Positions 1 through 7,858 of a stretch of 29,310 nt of DNA are shown in pieces; the stretch's first letter is position 1, and the number at the start of each line of letters is the position of its first letter. The translations under genes and the position numbers were made by a program. The stretch is from assembly GCA_902795255.1 (NCBI GenBank), contig CADBKS010000009.1:1-29310 (forward strand), given 5' to 3'. The notes under the pieces were generated by a model, which searched no databases, was not told where the DNA came from, and worked only from the letters and a program-made list of their open reading frames with translations. Origin of the DNA: an uncultured Chloroflexota bacterium (lineage in GTDB: Bacteria > Chloroflexota > Anaerolineae > Anaerolineales > Anaerolineaceae).

Positions 1-332
1 GCTATTTTCAGGACACCGTTCCCTTCCGCGACCTTCAGCCTCTTCGGGACAAGTCCCATGTCCCCCATCCCATCCTGACCGTGGGTCTCTGCCGCGCCCA
101 CAAAAGGTACCAGCAGCGGAAGTTCGCACCCGATGTATACCGGGGGCTCATATGTTCCGGCAACTTCAATGGTGAAAAGAGTGTTCAGGGCTGCCTGCCT
201 GGCATCCACATTTCCGGTCACGGTGGTAAAACAAAGGATCTCATATCCCGGATCCCGGAGAGCCATTGCGATGGCCATCGCGTCATCGGATCCGCAGTCC
301 GTATCTATGATCAGTTTCTTCCTCTCTTCCAT
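1..332 (-). CDS. Inosine/uridine-preferring nucleoside hydrolase, 3' end cut by window
   Basis: Only the N-terminal ~110 residues are inside the window; the gene runs off at base 1. About six residues after the start the protein reads LIIDTDCGSDDAMAI, which is the DxDxxxDD calcium-binding signature of the IunH/RihA nucleoside hydrolase family. These enzymes cleave the N-glycosidic bond of ribonucleosides to give ribose plus base, usually in the cytoplasm for salvage. A later GAAETHGQDG stretch matches the family's usual 'HGxDG' region. The start ATG at 332 is preceded by a purine-rich GAGAGGAAG ribosome site. A TATAAT lies about 30 bases upstream. Substrate preference cannot be read from this fragment. 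Confidence 0.88.
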   Translation of the reverse strand, partial: MEERKKLIIDTDCGSDDAMAIAMALRDPGYEILCFTTVTGNVDARQAALNTLFTIEVAGTYEPPVYIGCELPLLVPFVGAAETHGQDGMGDMGLVPKRLKVAEGNGVLKI

Positions 333-364
333 TCGCTTCCTCTCTTTCTGATTCTCATGCACAT

Positions 365-370
365 ATTATA
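365..370 (-). promoter_or_regulatory. Candidate -10 box for the nucleoside hydrolase gene
   Basis: The minus strand reads TATAAT here, preceded by GGT, so it is one base short of an extended -10. It sits about 33 bases upstream of the start codon at 332. No recognisable -35 lies at 16-18 bases. It falls between the terminator of the upstream operon and the gene, as a promoter should. Confidence 0.5.
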
Positions 371-400
371 ACCTTTTTAATGTGTATCTCGCAGAGGTTT

Positions 401-445
401 CTTAAAACGAAAAGACACCCTGCGGAGGCATTGCCGCGCAGGGTG
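401..445 (-). terminator. Rho-independent terminator of the trmI-hemolysin III unit
   Basis: CACCCTGCG (416-424) and CGCAGGGTG (437-445) form a perfect 9-bp stem. On the minus strand the stem is followed by TCTTTTCGTTTT. It lies about 60 bases beyond the hemolysin III stop codon in the right orientation. Confidence 0.85.
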
Positions 446-503
446 CCGCTATCATACTTTTTCTTCACCGGCCGTGTCAGCGGAAAGGCTGTTAGCCCCT
501 CAT

Positions 504-1157
504 CTAGAGCACATATCTGTAGATCGCCCAGAAATGCGAAGCGCTTCCCAGAAGGCAGAATACATGAAAAACGCTGTGGATATATTTCACCTTGGATCCC
601 ACTCCGTACAGGATGGCACCCAGGGTGTAGAAGATCCCTCCAAGCAGCATATACCCTACCCCTGCCGGCCCCGCGTTTTTCAGAAGCTGCGGCAGCCCGA
701 TCAGGATGGACCATCCGTTCACCAGATGGCACCCGACCTGAAACTTATTTGTCCCGTCCACATTGATTGCGGTCACCGTAATTCCGAGTACAGAGAAAAA
801 GGCAGTGATCCCGAAAAGGATCCAGCCCAATGTTCCCCCGACGCCCAGCAGCGCCACCGGAATGTAAGTGCCGAAAACAAGCAGATAAACATTGCAGTGA
901 TCGATCACCCGCAGCACTTTTTTTCCTTCAAGATTGCGGGAAAGCGAATGATACACGCAAGATACAGTATAAAGGACGATCATGGAAGCCCCGAAAAGGG
1001 ACACACAGACTTCAGCGAGCCCGCTGTGTGCCCGGAGCACCATCAAAACCAGCGCCGGAATACTCAGAAGCGCACCGAGCCCGTGAGAAATGCTGTTGAA
1101 GAGTTCTTCCTCAAGCGTGTACCCCGGCACTTTGATATTCAGTTTCTTCCTGCTCAA
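504..1157 (-). CDS. Hemolysin III / PAQR-family membrane protein
   Basis: A 217-residue polytopic membrane protein with about seven hydrophobic segments, typical of the hemolysin III (TrhA/YqfA) branch of the PAQR superfamily. Family motifs are visible: SISHGLGA near the N-terminus, YHSL followed by IDHCNVYLLVFGTYIP in the middle, and FHVFCLLGSASHFWAI at the C-terminus. The conserved Ser, Asp and His residues of these motifs are the presumed metal site. Bacterial members are linked to membrane homeostasis; haemolytic activity is not a safe inference. The only plausible start is TTG (1155-1157), preceded by GGAAGGCGG; the next in-frame ATG would delete the first motif. It begins 27 bases after the trmI stop, so the two genes are probably one transcript. 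Confidence 0.92.
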   Translation of the reverse strand: MSRKKLNIKVPGYTLEEELFNSISHGLGALLSIPALVLMVLRAHSGLAEVCVSLFGASMIVLYTVSCVYHSLSRNLEGKKVLRVIDHCNVYLLVFGTYIPVALLGVGGTLGWILFGITAFFSVLGITVTAINVDGTNKFQVGCHLVNGWSILIGLPQLLKNAGPAGVGYMLLGGIFYTLGAILYGVGSKVKYIHSVFHVFCLLGSASHFWAIYRYVL

Positions 1158-1184
1158 ATCAGACGCCGCCTTCCGGATCTCCGC

Positions 1185-2012
1185 TCAGTCTTCGACCTGG
1201 TCTTTTACGATCCGGTCCGCTTCATCGCTCCCGCCGGCATAATCCAGCGATCGGGAAAAAATCAGAAAACCGGTATGCCCGACCATCCGGTCTGCCGGAC
1301 GGAAGCGGTCCGGATCCGTACGGTAATAACGGATCAGTATTTCACAGACTTCCGTAAAAGCGAACCCGTTTTCCTTCAGCGCGCGGAGCAGTTTCTCGAC
1401 CTGGTTCGCGGTCGGCAGGATCCCGCCGAAAAATCCGCCCGGTTTCAGTGCGGCTTTGACCTGCGGGATATAATCATAGGAATTCGGAACGTCAAGAAAC
1501 AGACAGTCCGCGTTTTTCTCATCGAACCCTTCCTCGATATTCCGGAGCTTGAAGGTAACACGGTCATCCAGATAATTTTTCTTCAGGTTCCTGACCGCCA
1601 CATCCTGCATTTCCTTCCGTGCCTCATAGGTATAAACATGCCCCTGCGGTCCGACAGAATAAGCAAAAGCAGTTGTCAGCGCGCCGGATCCCGTTCCTGC
1701 TTCGACGACCGTTTTTCCGGGGCCGGCCCCGAGACTGAGCAGCACAAAGCCGATATCCTTCGGATAAAGGATCTGCGTATTGCGCGGCGTATCCTTCAGA
1801 ATATCGTTCAATGCCGGCTGGAGGACAAAAAACGTATTTCCGTTGTGGCTTTTCACCGTGCTGCCCCAGCGCAGGCCGATCAGGTCATCCATTTTCAGAA
1901 CGCCCTTGTGGGACTGTATCTCTTTCCCGCCCTCGATCTTTACGATATGATGATAATGTGAACGGCCGACGATCTCAGCCAGATCTCCTTCAGCAATGAA
2001 TTCTTCTCCCAT
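1185..2012 (-). CDS. trmI: tRNA (adenine-N1)-methyltransferase, TrmI family
   Basis: A 275-residue class I SAM-dependent methyltransferase of the TrmI/GCD14 family, which makes N1-methyladenosine at position 58 of the tRNA T-loop. The N-terminal part is the small beta-barrel domain. It is followed by ILYPKDIGFVL and the SAM-binding glycine loop VEAGTGSGALT around residues 100-110. The acidic residue after the second strand is in YEAR, and LFLDVPN is the catalytic-site motif. Archaeal and actinobacterial members have the same length and order. The start ATG has a strong AGGAG five bases upstream. It is the first gene of a two-gene unit with the hemolysin III-like protein. Confidence 0.92.
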   Translation of the reverse strand: MGEEFIAEGDLAEIVGRSHYHHIVKIEGGKEIQSHKGVLKMDDLIGLRWGSTVKSHNGNTFFVLQPALNDILKDTPRNTQILYPKDIGFVLLSLGAGPGKTVVEAGTGSGALTTAFAYSVGPQGHVYTYEARKEMQDVAVRNLKKNYLDDRVTFKLRNIEEGFDEKNADCLFLDVPNSYDYIPQVKAALKPGGFFGGILPTANQVEKLLRALKENGFAFTEVCEILIRYYRTDPDRFRPADRMVGHTGFLIFSRSLDYAGGSDEADRIVKDQVED

Positions 2013-2039
2013 TTTATCTCCTGTTCAGTTTCCATGTTA

Positions 2040-2048
2040 TTTATAACA
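2040..2048 (-). promoter_or_regulatory. Extended -10 promoter for trmI
   Basis: The minus strand reads TGTTATAAA, an extended -10 of the TGnTATAAT type, about 28 bases upstream of the trmI start. The -35 region shows no TTGACA-like hexamer. The element lies inside a short palindrome, GTTATTTATAAC (2036-2047). Confidence 0.5.
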
Positions 2049-2095
2049 CGTATCATCACGTTTTGATCCGCGTTTGTGAAAGGCCATCCGTTCCA

Positions 2096-2104
2096 TGCTA
2101 AAAT
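2096..2104 (+). promoter_or_regulatory. Extended -10 promoter for the 2176 membrane protein gene
   Basis: TGCTAAAAT fits an extended -10. TTGTGA at 2074-2079 is a poor -35 at 19 bases. It would give a leader of about 65 bases before the ATG at 2176 and diverges from the trmI promoter 50 bases away. Confidence 0.4.
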
Positions 2105-2175
2105 ACAGCAAACAGGTAATGTTTAAAAGATTATTCCGAAAGCGGGAAAAGTACGATTAAGGCTGCGGATCAAAA

Positions 2176-4080
2176 ATGAAAATAAACATCAAAACTGACA
2201 AATATGCTCCGGTCACAGCCCTCATCATCGTGCCGGTCTGTACAGCAGCCGTCCGGCTGATCCTTTTCAGCCCGATTCCCCGCCAGATCGGACTCACATT
2301 CCGCAATACCCTGTACGTCTTTCCGCTGATCCTGCTGGCCGCACTGGCTTTCTGCACCATCCGAAACAGATGGGCAAAGGCCGCCGTTTTCTGCATACTC
2401 TTCGCCATGATCCTGCTGCCATACTCCGGAATGATCAACTCCGGAATGTCGGACCAGTACGCTCTGGGCGGGGTCATTCCCTGGTCGGACGCGTTCACGA
2501 TGCAGCTGAACACACAGCGCTTTCTTTACGGCGGGCAGATGGGACAGCAAACCGCGATCAGGCCGCTTTCGACCGTTTTTTACGCCGTTTTTCTGCATTT
2601 TACCAACAACAACTATTTTGCGCTGCAGATCTTTCTCTGCATCCTGACCGCCTTCTGCATGATCTCCGCGCTGGATGCGGCCGGGAAAACATACGGTCCG
2701 CTCTGCGGCGCTTTTTTCTTTACGATCCTTTATTATTACATCCGGCAGCGATTCGGCACATTCATGACGGAACAGTTCGGCTTTATCTGCGGACTGCTCA
2801 GCTGTCAGATGCTTCTCACCGGGATCCGGATGAAAAAACAGCTCCCGATGCTCGCAGGGTTTTTACTGCTGTCGATCGGGCTGAACGCCCGTCCGGCAGC
2901 CATGTTCCTGTTCCCCGCAGCCGGCCTGTGGTACTATTTCTGCTTCCTGAAGAGAAACCGGCAGCGGTTTCTGCTCGGAGCGGCAGCACTGGCCCTGATG
3001 CTCTCGGGATTTCTGATGAACCGCATCGCCCAGAAAGCCGTTTACGGGGACAGTCCGATCCCCAACAGACAGGCCGCAGAAATGGTTTACGGACTGTGCC
3101 TCGGCGGAAAATCATGGGGGAATGTCGTATCGACCCCGGAAATGACGGCACTGAACAACTCTGAAAACGTGATCGCGGATGTCGCTTCACTTTGTCTGCC
3201 GGTCCTGAAGGAACATCCGGAGAATATTCTGATCTCACTCAGGACCATTTTCATCGACAGTCTGATCCGCTCTGAATATTACGGCGCTTTTTCCTATGTA
3301 AACGGGAATCCCAAAGCCCTGGACACAGCTGCCCGGTACATTCTGATGGTACTCTGGATGCTGGGTGCCGTCGTCATGATCCGGGAAAGAAAAACGTTAC
3401 GGTACTCCTTCCTGTTGGCATGCGCAGCCGGGATCATTCTGTCCGAATGCGCGGCAGTTCCTTTTTCCACAAATTATCTGCGGCTTTACGCGGTCAGCAT
3501 GTGGGTGCCTGCCTGCGTGACCGGCCTTTTCCCGCAGGCAGCCGCGGAAAAGATCATGAAAAGATCATTCATCTGCACTGAGGATCCGGAGCCCGTCTGG
3601 TCAAAAGTCCCGGCCGCACTTGCTGCCGCGGTCATCGTCTGTGTTTCTGCTTTCAGTGCCGCCTTCATCAGGGCGAACCCGCTCACCGTTCCTGAAGCCA
3701 AAACCGGTCTCTGCGGAGAAGACGAGGATATGCTGCTCACGTCCGTTGATCCGGGAAGTTTTATTTATATGACCGACAAAGACAGACTGCCGGCCGAACA
3801 TATCCCGTATTTCCGGCTCCCGTATGCACGGCAGCATTTCCACGATACGGCATCTTTCGAAATGTTCGGATTCACGGACGCGATCGAAACCCCGACAGCG
3901 GTCATCCGCGGCATTGATCTCACCAATTACAAAGACGCACTGGTTTTCGCGCCGTTGGAAATGGCAGAAGGGAAAACCGGCTACGCGCAATTTTGCGGAA
4001 ATTTCATGGATCCGCCGATCCTGCGAAGCGACCGCTTCTTTATCCCCACATCAGCATATTTTTTCGAGGACGAACGATGA
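2176..4080 (+). CDS. Polytopic membrane protein, possible GT-C glycosyltransferase
   Basis: A 634-residue protein not recognised as a named family. It has about ten to twelve hydrophobic segments over the first ~490 residues, then a soluble C-terminal domain of about 130 residues. Between the second and third membrane regions is a ~50-residue loop with SDQYALGG, DAFTMQLNTQRF and AIRPLSTVF. An acidic residue in an early loop, followed by a loop with a conserved-looking RP, is the layout of GT-C lipid-linked sugar transferases, so that role is possible but unproven. The ribosome site is weak (AAGG about 11 bases away); an in-frame stop at 2158 rules out a longer form. The last codon overlaps the next gene by ATGA, so the two are coupled. 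Sugar-modifying genes lie directly downstream on the other strand. Confidence 0.7.
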   Translation: MKINIKTDKYAPVTALIIVPVCTAAVRLILFSPIPRQIGLTFRNTLYVFPLILLAALAFCTIRNRWAKAAVFCILFAMILLPYSGMINSGMSDQYALGGVIPWSDAFTMQLNTQRFLYGGQMGQQTAIRPLSTVFYAVFLHFTNNNYFALQIFLCILTAFCMISALDAAGKTYGPLCGAFFFTILYYYIRQRFGTFMTEQFGFICGLLSCQMLLTGIRMKKQLPMLAGFLLLSIGLNARPAAMFLFPAAGLWYYFCFLKRNRQRFLLGAAALALMLSGFLMNRIAQKAVYGDSPIPNRQAAEMVYGLCLGGKSWGNVVSTPEMTALNNSENVIADVASLCLPVLKEHPENILISLRTIFIDSLIRSEYYGAFSYVNGNPKALDTAARYILMVLWMLGAVVMIRERKTLRYSFLLACAAGIILSECAAVPFSTNYLRLYAVSMWVPACVTGLFPQAAAEKIMKRSFICTEDPEPVWSKVPAALAAAVIVCVSAFSAAFIRANPLTVPEAKTGLCGEDEDMLLTSVDPGSFIYMTDKDRLPAEHIPYFRLPYARQHFHDTASFEMFGFTDAIETPTAVIRGIDLTNYKDALVFAPLEMAEGKTGYAQFCGNFMDPPILRSDRFFIPTSAYFFEDER

Positions 4081-4637
4081 CGACTTTAGTGCTATTGAGA
4101 CATGGACAAACGGATTGGAACCTGCTTCACCGCTACCAGGGCCTGACCGATATCCCGCTGAACGCGACCGGAGAACAGCAGGCCAGAGAAGCAAACAGCA
4201 AACTGAAGGATTTTCATTTTGATGCTGTATACTGTTCTGACCTGGAACGTGCGCAGACCACTGCCAGATTAGCGCTGAAGGGGATCTTTCCGTACGAAAA
4301 AATACGCTTTGACCGCCGCCTGAGAGAACGCAGTTTCGGTATCTTTGAAGGCGGTCCTTACGATAAAGACAAAATGCCCCGGGAATATGTTTCCGCCATG
4401 GAAGCGGATCCGGAAGGATTCCGTTTTCCGGAAGGTGAATCCCTGCTTGATGTGGAAAAGCGAATCCGGCCCTTTTATGATGAGATCCTCAGGAAACATC
4501 CGGATGAGACCGTTCTCCTTGTCGCACACGGATCGCTGCTTTCGATCGTCCGCTTTATCGCGGCAAATGAACCGGTTCTCGACAAAAACCGGAAACGGCT
4601 GAAAAACGCAGAACCCGTTGTTCTAAAGGTTTCCTGA
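4077..4637 (+). CDS. Histidine phosphatase (phosphoglycerate mutase-like)
   Basis: A 186-residue histidine phosphatase of the branch-1 PhoE/GpmB/CobC type. The RHG motif with the phospho-accepting histidine is in LLRHGQTDWN at residues ~5-14. Downstream are SDLERAQTTA, the RERSFG segment with the catalytic acid nearby, and the second histidine in LLVAHGSLL. The substrate cannot be told: homologues act on small phosphoesters such as sugar phosphates or nucleotides. An upstream in-frame ATG at 3993 exists. The ATG at 4077 is chosen because the RHG motif then sits at the usual place, GAGGA lies eight bases before it, and it overlaps the previous stop as ATGA. The last 15 bases overlap the end of the convergent WbqC-family gene. 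Confidence 0.9.
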   Translation: MTTLVLLRHGQTDWNLLHRYQGLTDIPLNATGEQQAREANSKLKDFHFDAVYCSDLERAQTTARLALKGIFPYEKIRFDRRLRERSFGIFEGGPYDKDKMPREYVSAMEADPEGFRFPEGESLLDVEKRIRPFYDEILRKHPDETVLLVAHGSLLSIVRFIAANEPVLDKNRKRLKNAEPVVLKVS

Positions 4638-5315
4638 CCAGATATAATCTGGTGCTTTTTCCCCGGTATTGAAAAGCAGGTCCAGGATCGTCACATTGTG
4701 GCAGAACGGTTCATGGAGCTGCGGATATTCCGGATAATGGGAATAATCCTTCCAGTGCAGCTCGATGCCGCAGCGTTCATAGTCCTCCGCGTGAATGTAA
4801 CTCTTCGCGGCCGGACCCGAAATATAGTACTCCGCCCCTGCGGACTGCAGCAGGCTCAGCAGTTTTTCATGACCGGAGCCATGAGAACTGTAGCTTCTGC
4901 TGTCCGTGAAACGGGTGCTGATCCCCAGAAAATCCTGCGAGATCCGGACGATGAGATATCGGTTCAGCTCCGAAAGGTTCTTCCATTCCCGCCCCAGATA
5001 AAAAGCCTCAAGGAAATCCCTGTATTTAGAAAAATAAGGAGCTTTTGAATAATAAGTAAGGAGCGTATTGAAATGCTTCCGCTGCCACTTGCTGCCGGCA
5101 GTCTCCACTTCATCGATCGCTTGCGTAATGCTTCCCGTGGTCGGGATCGTCAGCCACTGCGGCCCGGAAGGTGTCAGGATCCGGTTGCGGTTCCGCCAGT
5201 CATTTTTGGTAAACTGCACCTCATCGTAAAAAATAAACTCATCCACATCATGGATGATATCAAAATACCCCTTCCAGGGAATATAGTTCGACTGAAGGAC
5301 AGCTACTTTTTTCAT
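4623..5315 (-). CDS. WbqC-family protein
   Basis: A 230-residue protein of the WbqC family, found in O-antigen and other surface-polysaccharide clusters. The N-terminus VAVLQSNYIPWKGYFDII and the following DEFIFYDEVQFTKNDWRNRN are the family's most conserved blocks. The biochemical role is not firmly established; members are often next to amino-sugar genes, as here. Start and end are clear: the ATG overlaps the stop of the upstream aminotransferase gene by four bases (ATGA), so translation is probably coupled. The 3' end overlaps the opposing phosphatase gene by 15 bases, and there is no terminator between the two. Confidence 0.88.
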   Translation of the reverse strand: MKKVAVLQSNYIPWKGYFDIIHDVDEFIFYDEVQFTKNDWRNRNRILTPSGPQWLTIPTTGSITQAIDEVETAGSKWQRKHFNTLLTYYSKAPYFSKYRDFLEAFYLGREWKNLSELNRYLIVRISQDFLGISTRFTDSRSYSSHGSGHEKLLSLLQSAGAEYYISGPAAKSYIHAEDYERCGIELHWKDYSHYPEYPQLHEPFCHNVTILDLLFNTGEKAPDYIWSGNL

Positions 5316-6445
5316 TTTTGCGAATAAAAATCCTTTATGCCGGCCACGACCCGGTCGGTATCCTCTTCGCGCAGACCGTAATACATCGGCAGACGGAGCA
5401 GTCTTTCGCTTTCAACAGTCGTATACCGATCCGTCCCGTGGAAGCGGCCCCATTTCAGGCCGGCAGGCGCGGAATGCAGCGGAATATAATGGAATACTGT
5501 TTCGATCTCCCGCTCCTTCAGATAGCGGATCAGGCTGCTGCGTTCCTCCTCGTCCCTGACCTTGATATAAAACATATGCGCGTTGTGGGAACATCCCTCT
5601 GGGATCACCGGCAATGTGATCCTGCCGTCCGCGGCCAGATCCTGCAATCCATCGTAGTAGCGGTCCCAGCTGCGCATCCGGTCCGCCTGGATCTCTTCCG
5701 CATGTTCCAGCTGTGCGTATAAATATGCTGCATTCAGTTCACTGGGCAGATAAGATGAGCCGTAATTGACCCAGCGGTACTTATCGACCTGCCCGCGCCA
5801 GAACTGGCTGCGGTTCGTCCCCTTTTCGCGGATGATCTCCGCGTCATCGGAAAAGCGTGCATCATTGATCAGCAGCGCTCCGCCTTCTCCCATGCTGAGA
5901 TTCTTGGTTTCATGGAAGCTGAAGCAGCCGAAATCCCCCATTGTGCCCAAAGCGTGTCCTTTGTAGGAAGCCATCACACCCTGCGCAGCGTCCTCCACAA
6001 CGAACAGGCCGTATTTCTCCGCAACCGCCAGGATCTTATCCATCTCACACGATACACCGGCATAATGCACCGGTATGATCGCTTTCGTCTTTTCAGTGAC
6101 GGCATCCTCAATAAGGTTTTCATCGATGTTCATCGTATCCGGACGGATATCCGTAAAGACGATTTTAGCACCGCGGAGGACAAAGGCGTTTGCGGTCGAC
6201 ACGAATGTGTAAGAGGATGTAATGACCTCATCCCCCGGCTGTATCCCGCAGAGCAGGGCAGCCATCTCCAGAGCATGTGTGCAGCTGGTCGTCAGCAGCG
6301 ATTTTGCACACCCGGTGTTCTGCTCGATCCATCCGTCACATTTTTTCGTAAAAGCACCGTCACCGCATATTTTATGACTCTGGATCGCCTCATGGATCTT
6401 CTGTTCTTCAGTGCCGTAAACGGGCGGTACGTTAAAATGGATCAT
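5312..6445 (-). CDS. WecE/RffA-type dTDP-4-keto-sugar aminotransferase
   Basis: A 377-residue PLP-dependent aminotransferase of the DegT/DnrJ/EryC1/StrS family. Its best fit is the WecE/RffA branch, which transaminates dTDP-4-keto-6-deoxyglucose to dTDP-4-amino-4,6-dideoxygalactose for surface glycans. Visible features are SLLTTSCTHALEMAAL (phosphate-binding turn), VVEDAAQGVMASYKG (Asp contacting the PLP ring nitrogen) and SFHETKNLSMGEGG (Schiff-base lysine). The frame is open up to 6718, but the start at 6445 is chosen: AGGAGG lies five bases before it, and the family begins with MIxFN(V/K)PP. A longer form would add sequence that no family member has. It is followed by the WbqC-family gene in an ATGA overlap. 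Confidence 0.92.
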   Translation of the reverse strand: MIHFNVPPVYGTEEQKIHEAIQSHKICGDGAFTKKCDGWIEQNTGCAKSLLTTSCTHALEMAALLCGIQPGDEVITSSYTFVSTANAFVLRGAKIVFTDIRPDTMNIDENLIEDAVTEKTKAIIPVHYAGVSCEMDKILAVAEKYGLFVVEDAAQGVMASYKGHALGTMGDFGCFSFHETKNLSMGEGGALLINDARFSDDAEIIREKGTNRSQFWRGQVDKYRWVNYGSSYLPSELNAAYLYAQLEHAEEIQADRMRSWDRYYDGLQDLAADGRITLPVIPEGCSHNAHMFYIKVRDEEERSSLIRYLKEREIETVFHYIPLHSAPAGLKWGRFHGTDRYTTVESERLLRLPMYYGLREEDTDRVVAGIKDFYSQK

Positions 6446-6476
6446 TTGTCCCTCCTGCATATGATTGCGGAATGCT

Positions 6477-6519
6477 GCTGCCGGATCCTGCATCAGATTT
6501 AATCCGCAAACCCGGCAGC
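6477..6519 (-). promoter_or_regulatory. Stem-loop in the leader of the aminotransferase gene
   Basis: GCTGCCGG (6477-6484) and CCGGCAGC (6512-6519) are perfect 8-bp complements around a 27-base loop. They fall wholly inside the ~70-base leader between the candidate promoter and the start codon at 6445. There is no U-tract, so it is not a simple terminator. Role unknown. Confidence 0.45.
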
Positions 6520-6523
6520 TCTT

Positions 6524-6532
6524 ATTATACCA
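6524..6532 (-). promoter_or_regulatory. Extended -10 promoter for the aminotransferase-WbqC unit
   Basis: The minus strand reads TGGTATAAT, a perfect extended -10, about 80 bases upstream of the start at 6445. No TTGACA-like -35 is present at 16-18 bases. Confidence 0.6.
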
Positions 6533-6570
6533 ACGAAGAAGATTTTCGGATGTTCCCTGTCTGACATTCG

Positions 6571-6610
6571 ATATAAAAACACGGGAAAAGCATACCTGCC
6601 GTTCCCGTGT
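6571..6610 (-). terminator. Rho-independent terminator after malic enzyme
   Basis: ACACGGGAA (6579-6587) pairs perfectly with TTCCCGTGT (6602-6610). On the minus strand it is followed by TTTTTATAT. It lies about 30 bases past the malic enzyme stop and closes the long operon that begins near 13020. Confidence 0.88.
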
Positions 6611-6641
6611 ATCATAAACGCTAATCAGACGAAGGTCAGGT

Positions 6642-7817
6642 TCAGATCCTCGCGACCCCGGTCCTGCGGGCAGCTTCAGCCACTGCCTTCGCAACAGCAC
6701 CGCCGACACGCGGGTCAAAGGCCTTCGGGATGATGTAATCCGCGGAGAGTTCTTCAGGAGAGATCAGGTCTTCCAGGGCCTTCGCAGCAGCGATCTTCAT
6801 TTCTTCATTGATATCGCTGGCGCGGACATCAAATGTACCGCGGAAGATACCCGGGAAAGCCAGAACGTTGTTGATCTGGTTCGGGAAGTCGCTGCGTCCG
6901 GTTGCGATCACTGCGGCACCGCCGGCCTTCGCGTCATCCGGGAAGATCTCGGGAGTCGGATTCGCGCACGCAAAGATGATCGGATCCTTCGCCATGGTCT
7001 TGACCATTTCGGTCGTAACAAGGCCCGGGGAGGAGACACCGATAAACACATCGGCACCCACCAGCATGTCAGCAAGGCTGCCCTGGCGTTTATCAAGGTT
7101 GGTGATTTCAGCCATTTCTTCCTTGATCCAGTTCATACCCTTTTCGCGGCCCTTATAGATCGCACCGGTTCTGTCGCAGAGCGTAACGTTCTTCACACCG
7201 GCAGAAAGGAGCAGTTTGCAGATCGAGATCGCAGCTGCACCCGCACCGGACATGACGACACGGATCTCTTCCTTCTTCTTTCCGACGACCTTCAGTGCGT
7301 TGCTCAGGCCCGCAAGCGTGATCACGGCGGTACCGTGCTGGTCATCATGGAAAATCGGAATATCGCATTTTTCCTTCAGTTTTCTTTCGATCTCAAAGCA
7401 GCGCGGGGCGGAGATATCTTCGAGATTGATGCCGCCGAAGGAACCGGAAATCATGTAAACCGTGTTGACGAATTCATCAACATCATGCGTCTTGACACAA
7501 AGAGGGAACGCGTCCACATCGCCAAAGGATTTGAACAGGACACATTTTCCTTCCATGACCGGCATGCCGGCTTCCGGACCGATGTCGCCAAGACCCAGAA
7601 CAGCGGAACCATCGGTGATCACCGCGCAGAGGTTGTGACGGCGGGTGAGATCATAGCTCTTATTGACATCCTTCTGGATCTCCAGGCACGGCTGAGCGAC
7701 GCCGGGAGTATAGGCAAGGGAAAGATCATCCTTCGTCTTGACCGGGACGGTCGCCACGACTTCGATCTTACCTTTCCACTCATTGTGGAGACGTAATGAC
7801 TCTTTTGCGTAATCCAT
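6642..7817 (-). CDS. Malic enzyme, NAD(P)-dependent, short form
   Basis: A 391-residue malic enzyme that oxidatively decarboxylates malate to pyruvate and CO2. It is the short bacterial type without the C-terminal phosphotransacetylase-like domain. Visible features: SLAYTPGVAQPC with the catalytic tyrosine, ITDGSAVLGLGDIGPEAGMP, the metal-site acids in FHDDQHGTAV, and the Rossmann loop VMSGAGAAAIS. The C-terminus has NPTPEIFPDDA and FPNQINNVLAFPGIFRG. NAD versus NADP use cannot be fixed by eye. The ATG has GTGAGG eight bases upstream. It is the last gene of the operon, 41 bases after EttA, with a 5-bp hairpin (7842-7856) in the gap. The product links C4 acids to the pyruvate pool that lactate dehydrogenase (18413) would draw on. 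Confidence 0.95.
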   Translation of the reverse strand: MDYAKESLRLHNEWKGKIEVVATVPVKTKDDLSLAYTPGVAQPCLEIQKDVNKSYDLTRRHNLCAVITDGSAVLGLGDIGPEAGMPVMEGKCVLFKSFGDVDAFPLCVKTHDVDEFVNTVYMISGSFGGINLEDISAPRCFEIERKLKEKCDIPIFHDDQHGTAVITLAGLSNALKVVGKKKEEIRVVMSGAGAAAISICKLLLSAGVKNVTLCDRTGAIYKGREKGMNWIKEEMAEITNLDKRQGSLADMLVGADVFIGVSSPGLVTTEMVKTMAKDPIIFACANPTPEIFPDDAKAGGAAVIATGRSDFPNQINNVLAFPGIFRGTFDVRASDINEEMKIAAAKALEDLISPEELSADYIIPKAFDPRVGGAVAKAVAEAARRTGVARI

Positions 7818-7858
7818 TATATAAACCTCACTTATTTTTCAGCCTTATAAAAAGGCAT

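Noticed and set aside
474..1961. Open frame of 495 codons on the plus strand
   Set aside because: It lies antisense to the hemolysin III-like gene and trmI, both with clear family motifs. Its translation is rich in Arg, His, Pro and Gln with no domain pattern.
3993..4076. N-terminal extension of the histidine phosphatase from an upstream ATG
   Set aside because: The RHG motif would be displaced from the N-terminus, and the coding would lie inside the preceding gene; ATG 4077 has a ribosome site and an ATGA overlap.
6446..6718. N-terminal extension of the sugar aminotransferase
   Set aside because: It would run through the promoter, leader hairpin and malic-enzyme terminator, and a consensus AGGAGG stands five bases before 6445.
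7842..7856. Hairpin between ettA and malic enzyme as a terminator
   Set aside because: The stem is only 5 bp and has no U-tract on the transcribed strand, so it is at most a minor processing site.
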